NCBI GenBank assembly: GCA_913056365.1
Contig: CAJXLT010000002.1
Location: 496,001-560,000, forward strand
Direction of reading: 5' to 3'
Length of the DNA stretch: 64,000 nt
Origin: an uncultured Paenibacillaceae bacterium
Lineage (GTDB): Bacteria; Bacillota; Bacilli; Paenibacillales; K13
Below the pieces are notes generated by a model that did not search any database, was not told where the DNA came from, and worked only from the letters and a program-made list of their open reading frames with translations. The position numbers were made by a program, and so were the translations under genes. The stretch's first letter is position 1, and each line of letters starts with the position of its first letter. Of the stretch, positions 33,573-42,432 are shown piece by piece.

Positions 33573-34963
33573 TGCTCCATCCTCCTAACTGTTCCCGCCG
33601 CATAAGCGGCACGTCCAAGTGTCTGCTCGTTGCCGAATCCTCCAGCCTTCGTGACGATTGTTAGATGAGACCCATTCTTCTCAACCGGACGAGAGTGAGG
33701 AAGCCCTTCTTCGACTTCTCCTATTACTTCAAGCGCATGGATATCAAGCGCCTTCATTGTCGCATAGGAGATATCTCCACCTGTCAGGACAAGACCGCTC
33801 AAATTCCATTTTACCGTTAGGGCAGCAGTCAGCTTACCGAGACTAGCTGCGATGCGTTCACCTGCTTGTACGCTCGTCCACCTTTTCCTTTGACAGAGCT
33901 GCGCCAACTTGTGACGGACAGCTGCGGTATGCGCCGTAGTCAGCACGAAGCCGCCGCTCCTGCGCGAAGCAGCCCAGCTGCGCAACTGCGCCTCTGACAG
34001 AGGCATATGACCGCAAGCCAACTGAACAGGGTCCAGCTCCAACCAACCGAAGCCAAGCTCGCGCAGATAAGCCGCTTGCTTGCGCGCAATCGGATGCATA
34101 CTGCCAGCTACGACTAATACGTCTAGTATGTCAGCACCTGATGCTACCGTTTGCTGAAGAGGCTCGTCAGCGAATGCAGATCGCCTGATGGAACGATTCC
34201 CGCTATGCGTACATGACGCCAACGCGCCAGCAAGGCCCGCTGAACCGATCCATAGCACATGCCTATTCGCAGCGTGAACAGCAGCTGCGATATACTGCAA
34301 ATCGCCTTCAGTCGCCGCATCGAACAGGTAACACAGCTTCCTGTTGTCTGCGTCTGCGCGGACTGGGGTCAACCTGTTCAAGAAATCGGCAACATGCTGA
34401 TCGAAGTGAGCGTCGGCATCGTCAGCATGGCGACGCATCTCCTTCACATCCACACGAATGATCTGCGCTTGGCTCTGCTCCTTCAACAATTCAGGGAGGT
34501 AGGAAGAGCGAACAGGATGCACCGGATCATCAACAGCCGGCGTATCTTCAAGCAGCCGTCCGTCAACTAGCAAATATCCACCTTCGACGATTCGCTTCTG
34601 TTGCGGATAAGCAGGAGTAAGTATCGCACAATCAAATCCGCCTGCATCGAGCAGCGCGTCCATCTCTGCGCCGATGTTACCACGAAATGTGGAATCAATC
34701 TTCTTATATACATGTGTGAATTGTGACCAATCCACTGTATCGACACTTGCTCGCACACGTGTGGCCGCTGCTTCAGGTGGCAGCGAACGTGAATGTGTAT
34801 TCACCACATGTACATTTACATGCTGCTGCCAGACAAACTGTTCCGTCGCATCAAGATGAATGACAGCTGTACTCCCGCGCTTCGCATATTGTACAGCTGT
34901 ATCTCCTGAACCAGTCAGATCATCGGCGATAACCAGTATTTTGTCAGTCGGCTTGTTGCTCAT
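33569..34963 (-). CDS. Four-carbon acid sugar kinase (DUF1537, DtnK/OtnK family)
   Basis: A 464-aa ATP-dependent kinase for four-carbon aldonates. The N-terminal substrate domain carries ILVIADDLTGSGDTAVQYAK, NTHSRSLPPEAA and YKKIDSTFRGNIGAEMDAL. The C-terminal nucleotide domain has LVLTGGDISYATMKAL and LTIVTKAGGFGNEQTL. All are classic DUF1537 signatures. Both ends overlap neighbours by ATGA (aldo/keto reductase upstream, pdxA2 downstream). The substrate may be D-threonate, an erythronate or another C4 acid; sequence alone does not decide. Confidence 0.92.
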   Translation of the reverse strand: MSNKPTDKILVIADDLTGSGDTAVQYAKRGSTAVIHLDATEQFVWQQHVNVHVVNTHSRSLPPEAAATRVRASVDTVDWSQFTHVYKKIDSTFRGNIGAEMDALLDAGGFDCAILTPAYPQQKRIVEGGYLLVDGRLLEDTPAVDDPVHPVRSSYLPELLKEQSQAQIIRVDVKEMRRHADDADAHFDQHVADFLNRLTPVRADADNRKLCYLFDAATEGDLQYIAAAVHAANRHVLWIGSAGLAGALASCTHSGNRSIRRSAFADEPLQQTVASGADILDVLVVAGSMHPIARKQAAYLRELGFGWLELDPVQLACGHMPLSEAQLRSWAASRRSGGFVLTTAHTAAVRHKLAQLCQRKRWTSVQAGERIAASLGKLTAALTVKWNLSGLVLTGGDISYATMKALDIHALEVIGEVEEGLPHSRPVEKNGSHLTIVTKAGGFGNEQTLGRAAYAAGTVRRMEQ

Positions 34964-35829
34964 ACGAATCTTTCGTGAATGTCATGGAGATTCACTCTGC
35001 CTTCCACATTGTTGCAGATAGCCACATTCTTCTCCACAATATCCGCATCCCGCATGCCAATCAGGGCGACATCGACAAGCGGATTCGACAGGACAAACTG
35101 GATTAGCGCAGGTGTATAATCGAAGGTATTCGCTGGATTCACCTGTTGAATCCAGCGCTGGAATGTCCCGGATGTCGTTGCACGCATTACAGCTGTTCCG
35201 AGTCCCGCATGCTTGGCTTCCAGCAAGCTGCCGAAAGGACGGCTCGGCTCATAGGGATGCTGGAACACAAAGTTGTAGCAAATTTGCATCATATCGAAGA
35301 TGCCGCTCTCAATTAGCCTATAGACGGCATCGTTGTTGTCCTCACTTGTAAAGCCAAGATGCTGAACGAGCCCTTCTTCCTTCAGCTTGCTCATTTCATG
35401 AACCATACCGTCATCCGCTAAGATCCGACTTACTTCATCCGATGAGTAGCTCGTACCGTGAATTTGCAACAGGTGCACATGGTCACGGCGCAGCCGTTTC
35501 AAGCTTTCTTCCAGCGACTGACGCAGCTCAGGAAGCTGATGAAGGTGCACTTTCGTAGCTATGAATAGCGGCTTGTCACCTGCTTGCTTCACACCTTCCA
35601 ATGCCGCGCCGATAATATCTTCGCTTTGTCCATTCCCGTAACCAGGGGCTGTATCATAATAATTGATGCCCAGCTCCAGCGCCTTATCAACGGCGGCAAT
35701 GATACTGCTGCGGTCCTGATTACTCTGCGGGTCATAGCTGCTCAAGTAGTTTTTCAACCCTGCAGGCGCGCCGCCAAATCCGATTCGGCTGACTTCCCTT
35801 CCGGTCTTGCCTAATATAGCGTACTCCAC
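34960..35829 (-). CDS. Aldo/keto reductase
   Basis: A 289-aa TIM-barrel NAD(P)H oxidoreductase. The N-terminus is ILGKTGREVSRIGFGGAPAG. The catalytic tetrad region is NYYDTAPGYGNGQSEDIIG (Asp and Tyr), with FIATKVHL supplying Lys and HLLQIHG supplying His. GTG 35829 follows AGGAGGGG by 6 nt. It probably acts on a sugar-derived aldehyde, ketone or lactone, being coupled to the acid-sugar kinase. Confidence 0.92.
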   Translation of the reverse strand: MEYAILGKTGREVSRIGFGGAPAGLKNYLSSYDPQSNQDRSSIIAAVDKALELGINYYDTAPGYGNGQSEDIIGAALEGVKQAGDKPLFIATKVHLHQLPELRQSLEESLKRLRRDHVHLLQIHGTSYSSDEVSRILADDGMVHEMSKLKEEGLVQHLGFTSEDNNDAVYRLIESGIFDMMQICYNFVFQHPYEPSRPFGSLLEAKHAGLGTAVMRATTSGTFQRWIQQVNPANTFDYTPALIQFVLSNPLVDVALIGMRDADIVEKNVAICNNVEGRVNLHDIHERFV

Positions 35830-35888
35830 CAGTAGCCCCTCCTCTAATCAATAGTAGAATCATGATACAGTCATGCTGGAACTCCAGT

Positions 35889-37145
35889 TCAGAATGGCGG
35901 CAAATACCCTTGTTCATTGTAAGCCGGTGTGTGCCATTGTCCGATCGGCTCTATCGCAGACGAATGTTGAATATCTGCAAACACGGCTTCTGATACGTAC
36001 ATTTCGCCTAAGTGAAGCGTGCTTCGAATCCGGATGATGCGAGCATCAGCACCTTCGATCCCCCATAGACCGCGCATAGCGGCTTGGATTGCTGCTTGAT
36101 CATTGTCCAAGGTAATCGGGATGTTGGCACGCGCAAGGAAGGAGCTTGTAATGACATTCTCATTCATCGCCTCACGATCAATCTTATCGACCAATCGTTT
36201 CGTCGTAATATCCGCTAACCCAATTCCCAATGCGTTGCCGTGTGAAGCCTCACTTAGATCGCTTGCAAGAACGTACTTGATGCGCGGCGCTGCAGGTTCA
36301 GCTTCTCCAAGAATACGCATTCTGCCAATAATATTCGTATCCATGCCTGTTCCGCTATGATCCTTGCCGATCTCATCGACAATGAGCAAGTCGAGATCTT
36401 CGACAGGAAGCTTCGGCATCCAAGCAGCTGCCTGCTTCAGCAATTGCTGCTCCCTCTCTCGAATTGCCCCCGGCTCTATCGCTTCAATAAGCGCTGTCTC
36501 GTCCAGCGCATTCTCTACTATGCCGATGCCGCATACAATCCGATGCTTGGCAAGCACAACCTCTGCTACATCGGGCATCAGATCGCGAATGCCATGTACA
36601 CCGTGATGGTGGAGCAATGTCGCTTGCTTATGCTTGCCCATTCCGATTGCCGCCATCTTCATCAAGCCGCTCTCGATCCCGACAGGAGACTTAAAATCCG
36701 TATGCACCTTAATTCGGTTCACGACGATGACACCGTCCGCTTCCCAAGCCAGCTTGTCCGTATGCACGGGAATGCCCTGCGGCGTCTCGCCGATACATAC
36801 GGTTTCCATCGATGAATGGATCGGAGCGCCGCAATACGCTTCCGTAATGCCCATACTCGCCAGCACCTGTACTTGTCCTTCCGCAGTCGCTCCGCCGTGG
36901 CTGCCCATCGCAGGAATAATAAAAGGAAGTGCACCATGCGCCTTCAATACATCGGCTGCAGTCTTCATAATTAATGCTATATTCGCAATGCCCCGGCTGC
37001 CTGCTGTCAGCGCGATACGCATTCCCGGCTGCACGCGTGTATGCATGTTGACGCTATCCAACTGAGCGGCAACCTCTGTCGCAATATCAGGCACTGAGGT
37101 TGCGGCCAACTGCTGTCTTACCTTAATCCATCTTGGTAGTGCCAT
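35889..37145 (-). CDS. LarA-like nickel-dependent racemase family protein (DUF2088)
   Basis: A 418-aa lactate-racemase-domain protein. The N-terminal LarA domain includes IALTAGSRGIANIALIMK and IIPAMGSHGGATAEGQ. The His-rich pair VNRIKVHTDFKSPV and GMGKHKQATLLHHHG corresponds to the cofactor and substrate region. Members of this subgroup are thought to epimerise 2-hydroxy acids with a pincer nickel cofactor made by LarBCE. No larB, larC or larE lies in the window. ATG 37145 follows AAGGAG. Its setting suggests epimerisation of an aldonate entering the kinase/PdxA2 route. Confidence 0.87.
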   Translation of the reverse strand: MALPRWIKVRQQLAATSVPDIATEVAAQLDSVNMHTRVQPGMRIALTAGSRGIANIALIMKTAADVLKAHGALPFIIPAMGSHGGATAEGQVQVLASMGITEAYCGAPIHSSMETVCIGETPQGIPVHTDKLAWEADGVIVVNRIKVHTDFKSPVGIESGLMKMAAIGMGKHKQATLLHHHGVHGIRDLMPDVAEVVLAKHRIVCGIGIVENALDETALIEAIEPGAIREREQQLLKQAAAWMPKLPVEDLDLLIVDEIGKDHSGTGMDTNIIGRMRILGEAEPAAPRIKYVLASDLSEASHGNALGIGLADITTKRLVDKIDREAMNENVITSSFLARANIPITLDNDQAAIQAAMRGLWGIEGADARIIRIRSTLHLGEMYVSEAVFADIQHSSAIEPIGQWHTPAYNEQGYLPPF

Positions 37146-37161
37146 TTCGCGTTCGTCTCCT

Positions 37162-38145
37162 TTATTCTGATTCCATCAGCCTTAGTCTTATATAATCACC
37201 AAGTGTCCCGCCTTCTCGGTAAAGCTCAGATTGACTGAATCGATCCCATAACGCAGCATATTCCACCATTGGCAGCTCCAGTCCCGGTCCGGCAAATAGC
37301 GGGACCGTTCGCGAACGATCGAATTGTTCATCAACCCATGCAGCGATCTCCACTTGATCAGGAGTCGGCGCAGGAGCTGAGAAAAACAAGCGGTCTGCGG
37401 TTCCGCCATACACCTTGTTCCACTGTTCATCCGATAAGGGAATGCCTAGTGCATCCAACCATTGACGCGCGCCTTCCATCGTTTCATTCCGCCAATAGAG
37501 CACAGGATACTCACTTCCCCACATGACCCCCTCCCAGCCTCTCAGGCCGACAACATACTGTATCCACGGCAAGTAATCTATGTGCGGATACGGTTGCCTG
37601 CTGCCCATACCGCCATGTCTCGAGAAGATGGGGTAGAAGCGGGGGTGAGCGATCAGCTCATGCGCAGCCTCGGACAATGAGCTGACAGCTTCCTTTCCCG
37701 CTTGCAGAAAGTGCGGGGCAGCGATGTGCCCTTCCGGATACTGCATCAACCAAGCTAAGTAAGTCTCGCTCAACTGCTCAGACAGCTGATTGCCCGGCGC
37801 GAATACCCAACGCTTGCGCTCACCGAGCAGCTTCAGCACCTCAGCATTATCGAGCGCTTCCTGCGACTCAAGCCGAATACCGATTGCACCAGCATCTAGC
37901 ATCCACCGGCTGAACGCAAGCCGTTGCTGCTCCGTATCCCCGAATGGAATACCTACTCCGCGCAACCGATCCGGATAGGTCTGCATCGCGACTACCAATG
38001 TATGTACATCAGGCACCCTCGGACCTAGCACTAGCACTGCTTTCGCTATCGCTTGCCGCTCCATAGCTTGTAACGCTTGCTGCAAGCTGCCGAACCGCGG
38101 CAATCCGACATGCGCATATGCATCCACCGTCACTTGCTTTGTCAT
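37162..38145 (-). CDS. Amidohydrolase-2 family TIM-barrel hydrolase (lactonase-like)
   Basis: A 327-aa metal-dependent hydrolase-like protein. The N-terminus VDAYAHVGLPRFGSLQQALQ replaces the usual DxHxH with DAYAH, and MWGSEYPVLYW holds the late acidic position normally written GSDxP (here GSEYP). These changes suggest an altered metal site. Relatives hydrolyse sugar lactones or decarboxylate acids. The ATG overlaps the LacI stop (ATGA), so regulator and enzyme are co-translated. Confidence 0.75.
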   Translation of the reverse strand: MTKQVTVDAYAHVGLPRFGSLQQALQAMERQAIAKAVLVLGPRVPDVHTLVVAMQTYPDRLRGVGIPFGDTEQQRLAFSRWMLDAGAIGIRLESQEALDNAEVLKLLGERKRWVFAPGNQLSEQLSETYLAWLMQYPEGHIAAPHFLQAGKEAVSSLSEAAHELIAHPRFYPIFSRHGGMGSRQPYPHIDYLPWIQYVVGLRGWEGVMWGSEYPVLYWRNETMEGARQWLDALGIPLSDEQWNKVYGGTADRLFFSAPAPTPDQVEIAAWVDEQFDRSRTVPLFAGPGLELPMVEYAALWDRFSQSELYREGGTLGDYIRLRLMESE

Positions 38146-39200
38146 ATCCTCCCGTTCCTCGCTTTCTCTTGTTCTGTACGGACTGGGCCCGTAGATTTCC
38201 TAACGAACAACTCAGGCTTACAGCGAAACTGGATAACAGATTGCTCCTTGCCCGCTTCCGCATGCATCAGTGCGATTAACTGTTCGGCAGCCACCTCGCC
38301 CATATCGAACCGATGCTGACCTACGCTCGTTAGCTGAATGGCCTGGTGACCGGACATACGTATATCGTCAAATCCTGCTACACTAACATCCTCAGGGATG
38401 CGCAACCCCATGGACAACAAGGCATCCATGCAAACAATCGCCAGCTCATCATGACCGCACACAAGAGCAGTCGGCGGCGTTAGCCGCTGCATAAGCTTCC
38501 AAGTGAGCTTCTGAATAGCAGAGTCCTCGGGATCTAAGAAGTGCACCTGATCCTCCGCAATCGGCACACCTGCGTCCTGCATTGCTGCTTCGAAGCCGGT
38601 CCAGCGTTCATCTAGTGTAGAGATATCACGATGACCGGATAAATAGGCAATGCTGCGATGACCGAGATCAAGCAGATGACGGGTCAGCATCGATGCTGCC
38701 GTAATATTGTCCATACTTATATAATTGCCTCCGCGCTTATGGCGGCGGTTGAACCAGATACACGGAATACCGCAAGTCGCAAACGCTTCATAATGCGGGT
38801 CTTCCAGCTTCATGCAGGAGATGAGGATGCCGTCTACTTTATAGCTGCGCACTTGCGCCAGAATGTCGCCGAGACTTCCCTCACTCTCGAAGTAGACGAT
38901 CGTTCGATACCCCTGCTTGCGGGCGTATTCCACAATGCGGTCTGTCGACTCCGCGAAGAAGTCATTACGCAATGTGCCCGAAATCAAGGCAATCGTATAT
39001 GTTTGCTTGGCAACTAAGCTGCGCGCAGCCATATTCGGCTTATACTGCAAGGCCTCAATAGCTTGCAGCACTCGCTCCCGCTTGTCCGGATGTACAGATT
39101 CCGGCCGATTCAATACACGGGATACAGTCGATTGCGAGCATCCCGCAAGTCTAGCCACATCTTTGGAAGATACGATCTTCCTCTCCCCCTTCCCTTGCAA
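38142..39200 (-). CDS. LacI/GalR family transcriptional regulator
   Basis: A 352-aa repressor. The N-terminal HTH is SSKDVARLAGCSQSTVSRVL followed by the hinge NMAARSLVAKQT. The periplasmic-binding-like effector domain has GILISCMKLEDPHYEAF and late FDDIRMSGHQAIQLTSVGQ. TTG 39200 with AAGGA 7 nt upstream is the best start. It heads the minus-strand catabolic operon and probably represses it in response to a sugar acid or lactone. The divergent IclR gene starts 118 bp away. Confidence 0.93.
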   Translation of the reverse strand: MQGKGERKIVSSKDVARLAGCSQSTVSRVLNRPESVHPDKRERVLQAIEALQYKPNMAARSLVAKQTYTIALISGTLRNDFFAESTDRIVEYARKQGYRTIVYFESEGSLGDILAQVRSYKVDGILISCMKLEDPHYEAFATCGIPCIWFNRRHKRGGNYISMDNITAASMLTRHLLDLGHRSIAYLSGHRDISTLDERWTGFEAAMQDAGVPIAEDQVHFLDPEDSAIQKLTWKLMQRLTPPTALVCGHDELAIVCMDALLSMGLRIPEDVSVAGFDDIRMSGHQAIQLTSVGQHRFDMGEVAAEQLIALMHAEAGKEQSVIQFRCKPELFVRKSTGPVRTEQEKARNGRI

Positions 39201-39317
39201 CGGCGAATCCTTGCGAACGCCAATGCAGATACGTTGACGTCATTCCTGCTACAGTGGTACGATCTATGACAGCATGTACAAGTTGTCGCATGCAGTCCCA
39301 TACAGGAGAGTGACAGG

Positions 39318-40067
39318 ATGTCAGAGAAATATGCTGTGCCCGCGCTGGAACGGGCTAACGCCGTACTTGCCCTGCTGGCCATAGAGCCTTACACTTGGAC
39401 TTTATCCGAATTATCCAGACATTTGCATATAAGCAAAAGCACCATGTATTCCTTGCTCATGACGATGGAACGGCTTCACTGGGTGAACCGTGATCGGCAT
39501 GATACGTACGCGCTTGGCGGAGCGATCGGCAAGTTCGTAAGCGCCTATGCCGGACAATACGATCTAATCGAGGAATTCCGCCGCCTTGCCCAGCCTGTCA
39601 TGCGCAAATTGCAAGAAACTATCCAGCTTGCCCGTCTCGAGGAAGCCGATGTGCTCTATATGGCCAAGATCGAAGCGCCGTCGCCTGTGCAGATGGTTGC
39701 TGGACCTGGTGTTCGCTTTCCTGCACATGCTACAGGTCTAGGCAAATCACTGCTCGCATGTCTTGCAAACGACCAGGTGTGTCGCATCTTCCCTGACGAG
39801 AAGCTGCAGTCGGTTACGGAGCATACGATCGACAATCGCACCGCGCTGCTCCAAGAGCTCGCGCGTATTCGCGACGACGGCTATGCCCTCGATCTGCAGG
39901 AAGGTGTGATGGGCTTTTGCTGCGCTGCCGCGCCAATCCGCCGTGCCAACGGCGAAGCAGTCGCTGCCGTCAGCTGCTCCATGCCGATTCACCAATGGGA
40001 AGTGAAGCAAGCAGATACGATAGAGGCGATCACGGACTTGGCAGCACGCTTAACGCCAATCCTGTGA
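39318..40067 (+). CDS. IclR family transcriptional regulator
   Basis: A 249-aa regulator. The N-terminal winged HTH is [20 protein letters not shown]. The C-terminal effector domain contains [20 protein letters not shown], the [20 protein letters not shown] pocket and [15 protein letters not shown] 39318 follows AGGAG by 9 nt. Its 3' end overlaps the convergent HisD-like gene by 18 bp. It most likely controls the HisD-like gene and/or the FAH-to-RraA operon. Confidence 0.94.
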   Translation: MSEKYAVPALERANAVLALLAIEPYTWTLSELSRHLHISKSTMYSLLMTMERLHWVNRDRHDTYALGGAIGKFVSAYAGQYDLIEEFRRLAQPVMRKLQETIQLARLEEADVLYMAKIEAPSPVQMVAGPGVRFPAHATGLGKSLLACLANDQVCRIFPDEKLQSVTEHTIDNRTALLQELARIRDDGYALDLQEGVMGFCCAAAPIRRANGEAVAAVSCSMPIHQWEVKQADTIEAITDLAARLTPIL

Positions 40068-41369
40068 AGATGTAGTCGCCCACTTCAGCTGCTCCTCGTT
40101 GCCGTATCGACGAACGCGCAGCAAGGCTTGCTCGCGGTGACCCATGAATCGTTCAATCTCACACAGACGTGCCGCATATTCGCCAACGTGGGCGCTCGCC
40201 TCTGGCGTACAGCGCTGATACGTACATGTTTTGAGAAATTTACCTACCCACAATCCGCCTGTGTAGCGGGCAGCTTGTTTTGTCGGAAGTGTATGATTCG
40301 TACCGATGACCTTGTCGCCATACGCTACATTCGTCTCCGGACCCAAGAATAATGCTCCGTAATTAGTCAATCGTTCTAGATAATAGGACGGGTCCTTCGT
40401 CAGCACCTCGACATGCTCATAGGCTAGCGCATCCGCTTCCTTAAGCACTTCCTCCTCTGTATCCGCCACAATGACAATGCCGTAATCCTCCCATGCCTTA
40501 CGCGCAACATCTGCTGTCGGCAACACTTCCAATTGCTTCTCAATCTCTATGATCGTCGCATGTGCCAGCGCTTCAGAGGTAGTAATCAGCGCACCAGGCG
40601 ATGTCGGACCGTGCTCTGCCTGTCCCAATATATCGCAGGCAACCATTTCCGCATCGGCCGTTTCGTCAGCGATGACGAGTGTTTCCGTCGGACCTGCCAG
40701 TAGATCAATACCGACCCGCCCGAACAACAGCCGCTTCGCTTCCGCGACATAGGCATTGCCTGGTCCGACCAGCATATCGACTGGCGCGATCGATTCCGTT
40801 CCGATCGCCATGGCGGCAAGTGCTTGAACGCCGCCCAATATATAGATTTCATCAGCTCCTGCCATCGCCATCGCACATACCGTTTCCTGCGGAATTTGAC
40901 CGGCAATCGGAGGCGTGCATGCAATAACCCGCTTCACACCCGCTACCTTCGCTGTCAGTATACTCATGTGCGCAGATGCGACCATCGGATAGCGGCCGCC
41001 TGGAATGTAACAGCCGACGCTGTTCACAGGAATATGCTTATGACCGAGAATGACACCAGGCAATGTTTCGACCTCCACATCCTGCATGCTCTCTCTTTGG
41101 TATTCAGCGAATCGGCGAATTTGCGCTTGCGCAAATTGAATATCGTCCTTCGTCTTAGGCGATACAGCCTGTACCACTTCTTCAATCTGCTGCTCCGTCA
41201 GACGAAATGCTTCTGGCTCCCACTTATCGAGCTTGCTGGAATATTCCTTCACCGCTGCATCTCCGTGAAGCTCTATGCCGCGTATCATCTCCTGAACAGT
41301 CGCAGTCACTTGCGCTTGCTCTGACTGCAGCTGCTCCTGCGTCTTGCCGCTCTTCCATACGTTCGCCAT
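40050..41369 (-). CDS. Histidinol-dehydrogenase-like NAD-dependent alcohol dehydrogenase (catabolic)
   Basis: A 439-aa HisD-family protein. Family motifs are [69 protein letters not shown] and [19 protein letters not shown]. The sequence [13 protein letters not shown] replaces the AEHD of true HisD. No other his genes are present, and the gene sits among catabolic genes. This points to a HisD-like polyol or acid-sugar dehydrogenase, in the manner of sulfopropanediol 3-dehydrogenase HpsN. ATG 41369 follows AAGGAG by 9 nt. A promoter and a palindrome lie directly upstream. Confidence 0.85.
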   Translation of the reverse strand: MANVWKSGKTQEQLQSEQAQVTATVQEMIRGIELHGDAAVKEYSSKLDKWEPEAFRLTEQQIEEVVQAVSPKTKDDIQFAQAQIRRFAEYQRESMQDVEVETLPGVILGHKHIPVNSVGCYIPGGRYPMVASAHMSILTAKVAGVKRVIACTPPIAGQIPQETVCAMAMAGADEIYILGGVQALAAMAIGTESIAPVDMLVGPGNAYVAEAKRLLFGRVGIDLLAGPTETLVIADETADAEMVACDILGQAEHGPTSPGALITTSEALAHATIIEIEKQLEVLPTADVARKAWEDYGIVIVADTEEEVLKEADALAYEHVEVLTKDPSYYLERLTNYGALFLGPETNVAYGDKVIGTNHTLPTKQAARYTGGLWVGKFLKTCTYQRCTPEASAHVGEYAARLCEIERFMGHREQALLRVRRYGNEEQLKWATTSSQDWR

Positions 41370-41404
41370 GATGCTCGTCTCCTTTGTGTGTGTTAGTCAG
41401 ATTT

Positions 41405-41418
41405 TGAATACGTATTCA
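41405..41418. promoter_or_regulatory. Palindromic operator TGAATACGTATTCA
   Basis: This perfect 14-bp palindrome with a central CG, the form of LacI/GalR operators, lies 9 bp downstream of the -10 of the HisD-like gene. Its half-site ACGTATTCA recurs at 41533-41541, next to a plus-strand TTGACA before the FAH gene. The LacI or IclR product encoded nearby is the obvious candidate ligand. Confidence 0.55.
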
Positions 41419-41427
41419 TGTGCCACC

Positions 41428-41457
41428 ATTGTAGGCATCTGCATTGTTGTATGTCAA
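41428..41457 (-). promoter_or_regulatory. Promoter of the HisD-like gene
   Basis: On the minus strand TTGACA (41457-41452) is followed after 18 bp by TACAAT (41433-41428). Confidence 0.65.
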
Positions 41458-41634
41458 TACGCGATTGCTGCCATAATAGGGGAAGAATATTCAAATTTAC
41501 GATCACCTGTCTGGAGAAAACCTGCATTGACAACGTATTCAAATTGTAGGACTATTAAGCTAGTGTTGTATTGGAAACGGTGTTCATCATATTGAACCTT
41601 ATCGCAAATACGTATACGTAAGGAGATGTCTATC

Positions 41635-42399
41635 TTGAAGCTGATTCGATTTTCTCTTCCGGGTCACACCGAAATTCACGGTGGCATACTGGAAGGAACA
41701 ACCGTACGCCCCTATGCAGGTGATCTCTTCGGGGATAGGAGCTTGACTGGAGAAAGCTATCCGCTCGATCAAGTTCAGCTGCATGCTCCGCTCACGCCTA
41801 GCAATATTATCGGAATCGGCAAAAATTTCGTAGCGGAAGGGCAAGCCAAACCGCCTGTTCCTGACATGCCGATCCTGTTCATGAAGCCTCTGTCGACCGT
41901 CGTCGGACCTAATGCCCCGATTGTACTTCCGCCGGGTATTGATGAAATCAAGTTCGAATCAGAGCTTGCTGTTGTAATCGGCCGCACAGCCTCCCGTATC
42001 CGCCCGGAGCAGGCTGAGGAATTCATTTTCGGCTATACAGTAGCGAATGACGTTGCTGCCTTGCAGTATTTCCATCCGGAAGGCCATTGGACGATCGGCA
42101 AGTCGTTCGACAGCTTCTGTCCGCTCGGTCCAGCTATCGAAACAAGCTTCGAATATGAAGCGGCTCGCATCCAAGCGACAGTCAATGGCCGCACGATGCA
42201 GAACAGTTCAATGGACAGAATTATTATGCCCATCGACCGAATGATTGCTTACATCAGCAGCTTTACCACCTTGCAGCCTGGTGATGTTATTCTAACCGGA
42301 ACACCAGCCGGTGCAGATCTCGTGCGTGATGGAGATACCGTCGTGTGCACGATAGACGGAATCGGCAGTCTCAGCAATCCCGTACAAGCAGTGCGCTAG
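41635..42399 (+). CDS. Fumarylacetoacetate hydrolase family protein
   Basis: A 254-aa FAH-family enzyme. Metal ligands are the two Glu in IKFESELAVVIG and the Asp in YTVANDVAAL, with WTIGKSFDSFCPLGP as the conserved Lys loop and ILTGTPAGA near the end. Members hydrolyse acylpyruvates or isomerise and decarboxylate 2-oxo-3-enoic acids. In sugar pathways they act on 2-keto-3-deoxy acids such as 2,4-diketo-3-deoxy aldonates. TTG 41635 lies 9 nt after AAGGAG; the ATG at 41626 abuts the RBS. It is the first gene of the plus-strand catabolic operon. Confidence 0.9.
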   Translation: MKLIRFSLPGHTEIHGGILEGTTVRPYAGDLFGDRSLTGESYPLDQVQLHAPLTPSNIIGIGKNFVAEGQAKPPVPDMPILFMKPLSTVVGPNAPIVLPPGIDEIKFESELAVVIGRTASRIRPEQAEEFIFGYTVANDVAALQYFHPEGHWTIGKSFDSFCPLGPAIETSFEYEAARIQATVNGRTMQNSSMDRIIMPIDRMIAYISSFTTLQPGDVILTGTPAGADLVRDGDTVVCTIDGIGSLSNPVQAVR

Positions 42400-42432
42400 A
42401 CACTTATCATTCCACAAGGAGGAACACACAAT

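Noticed and set aside
40050-41369. True histidinol dehydrogenase of histidine biosynthesis
   Set aside because: No other his genes are nearby, the AEHD motif is changed to AEHG, and the gene is in a sugar-acid catabolic locus.
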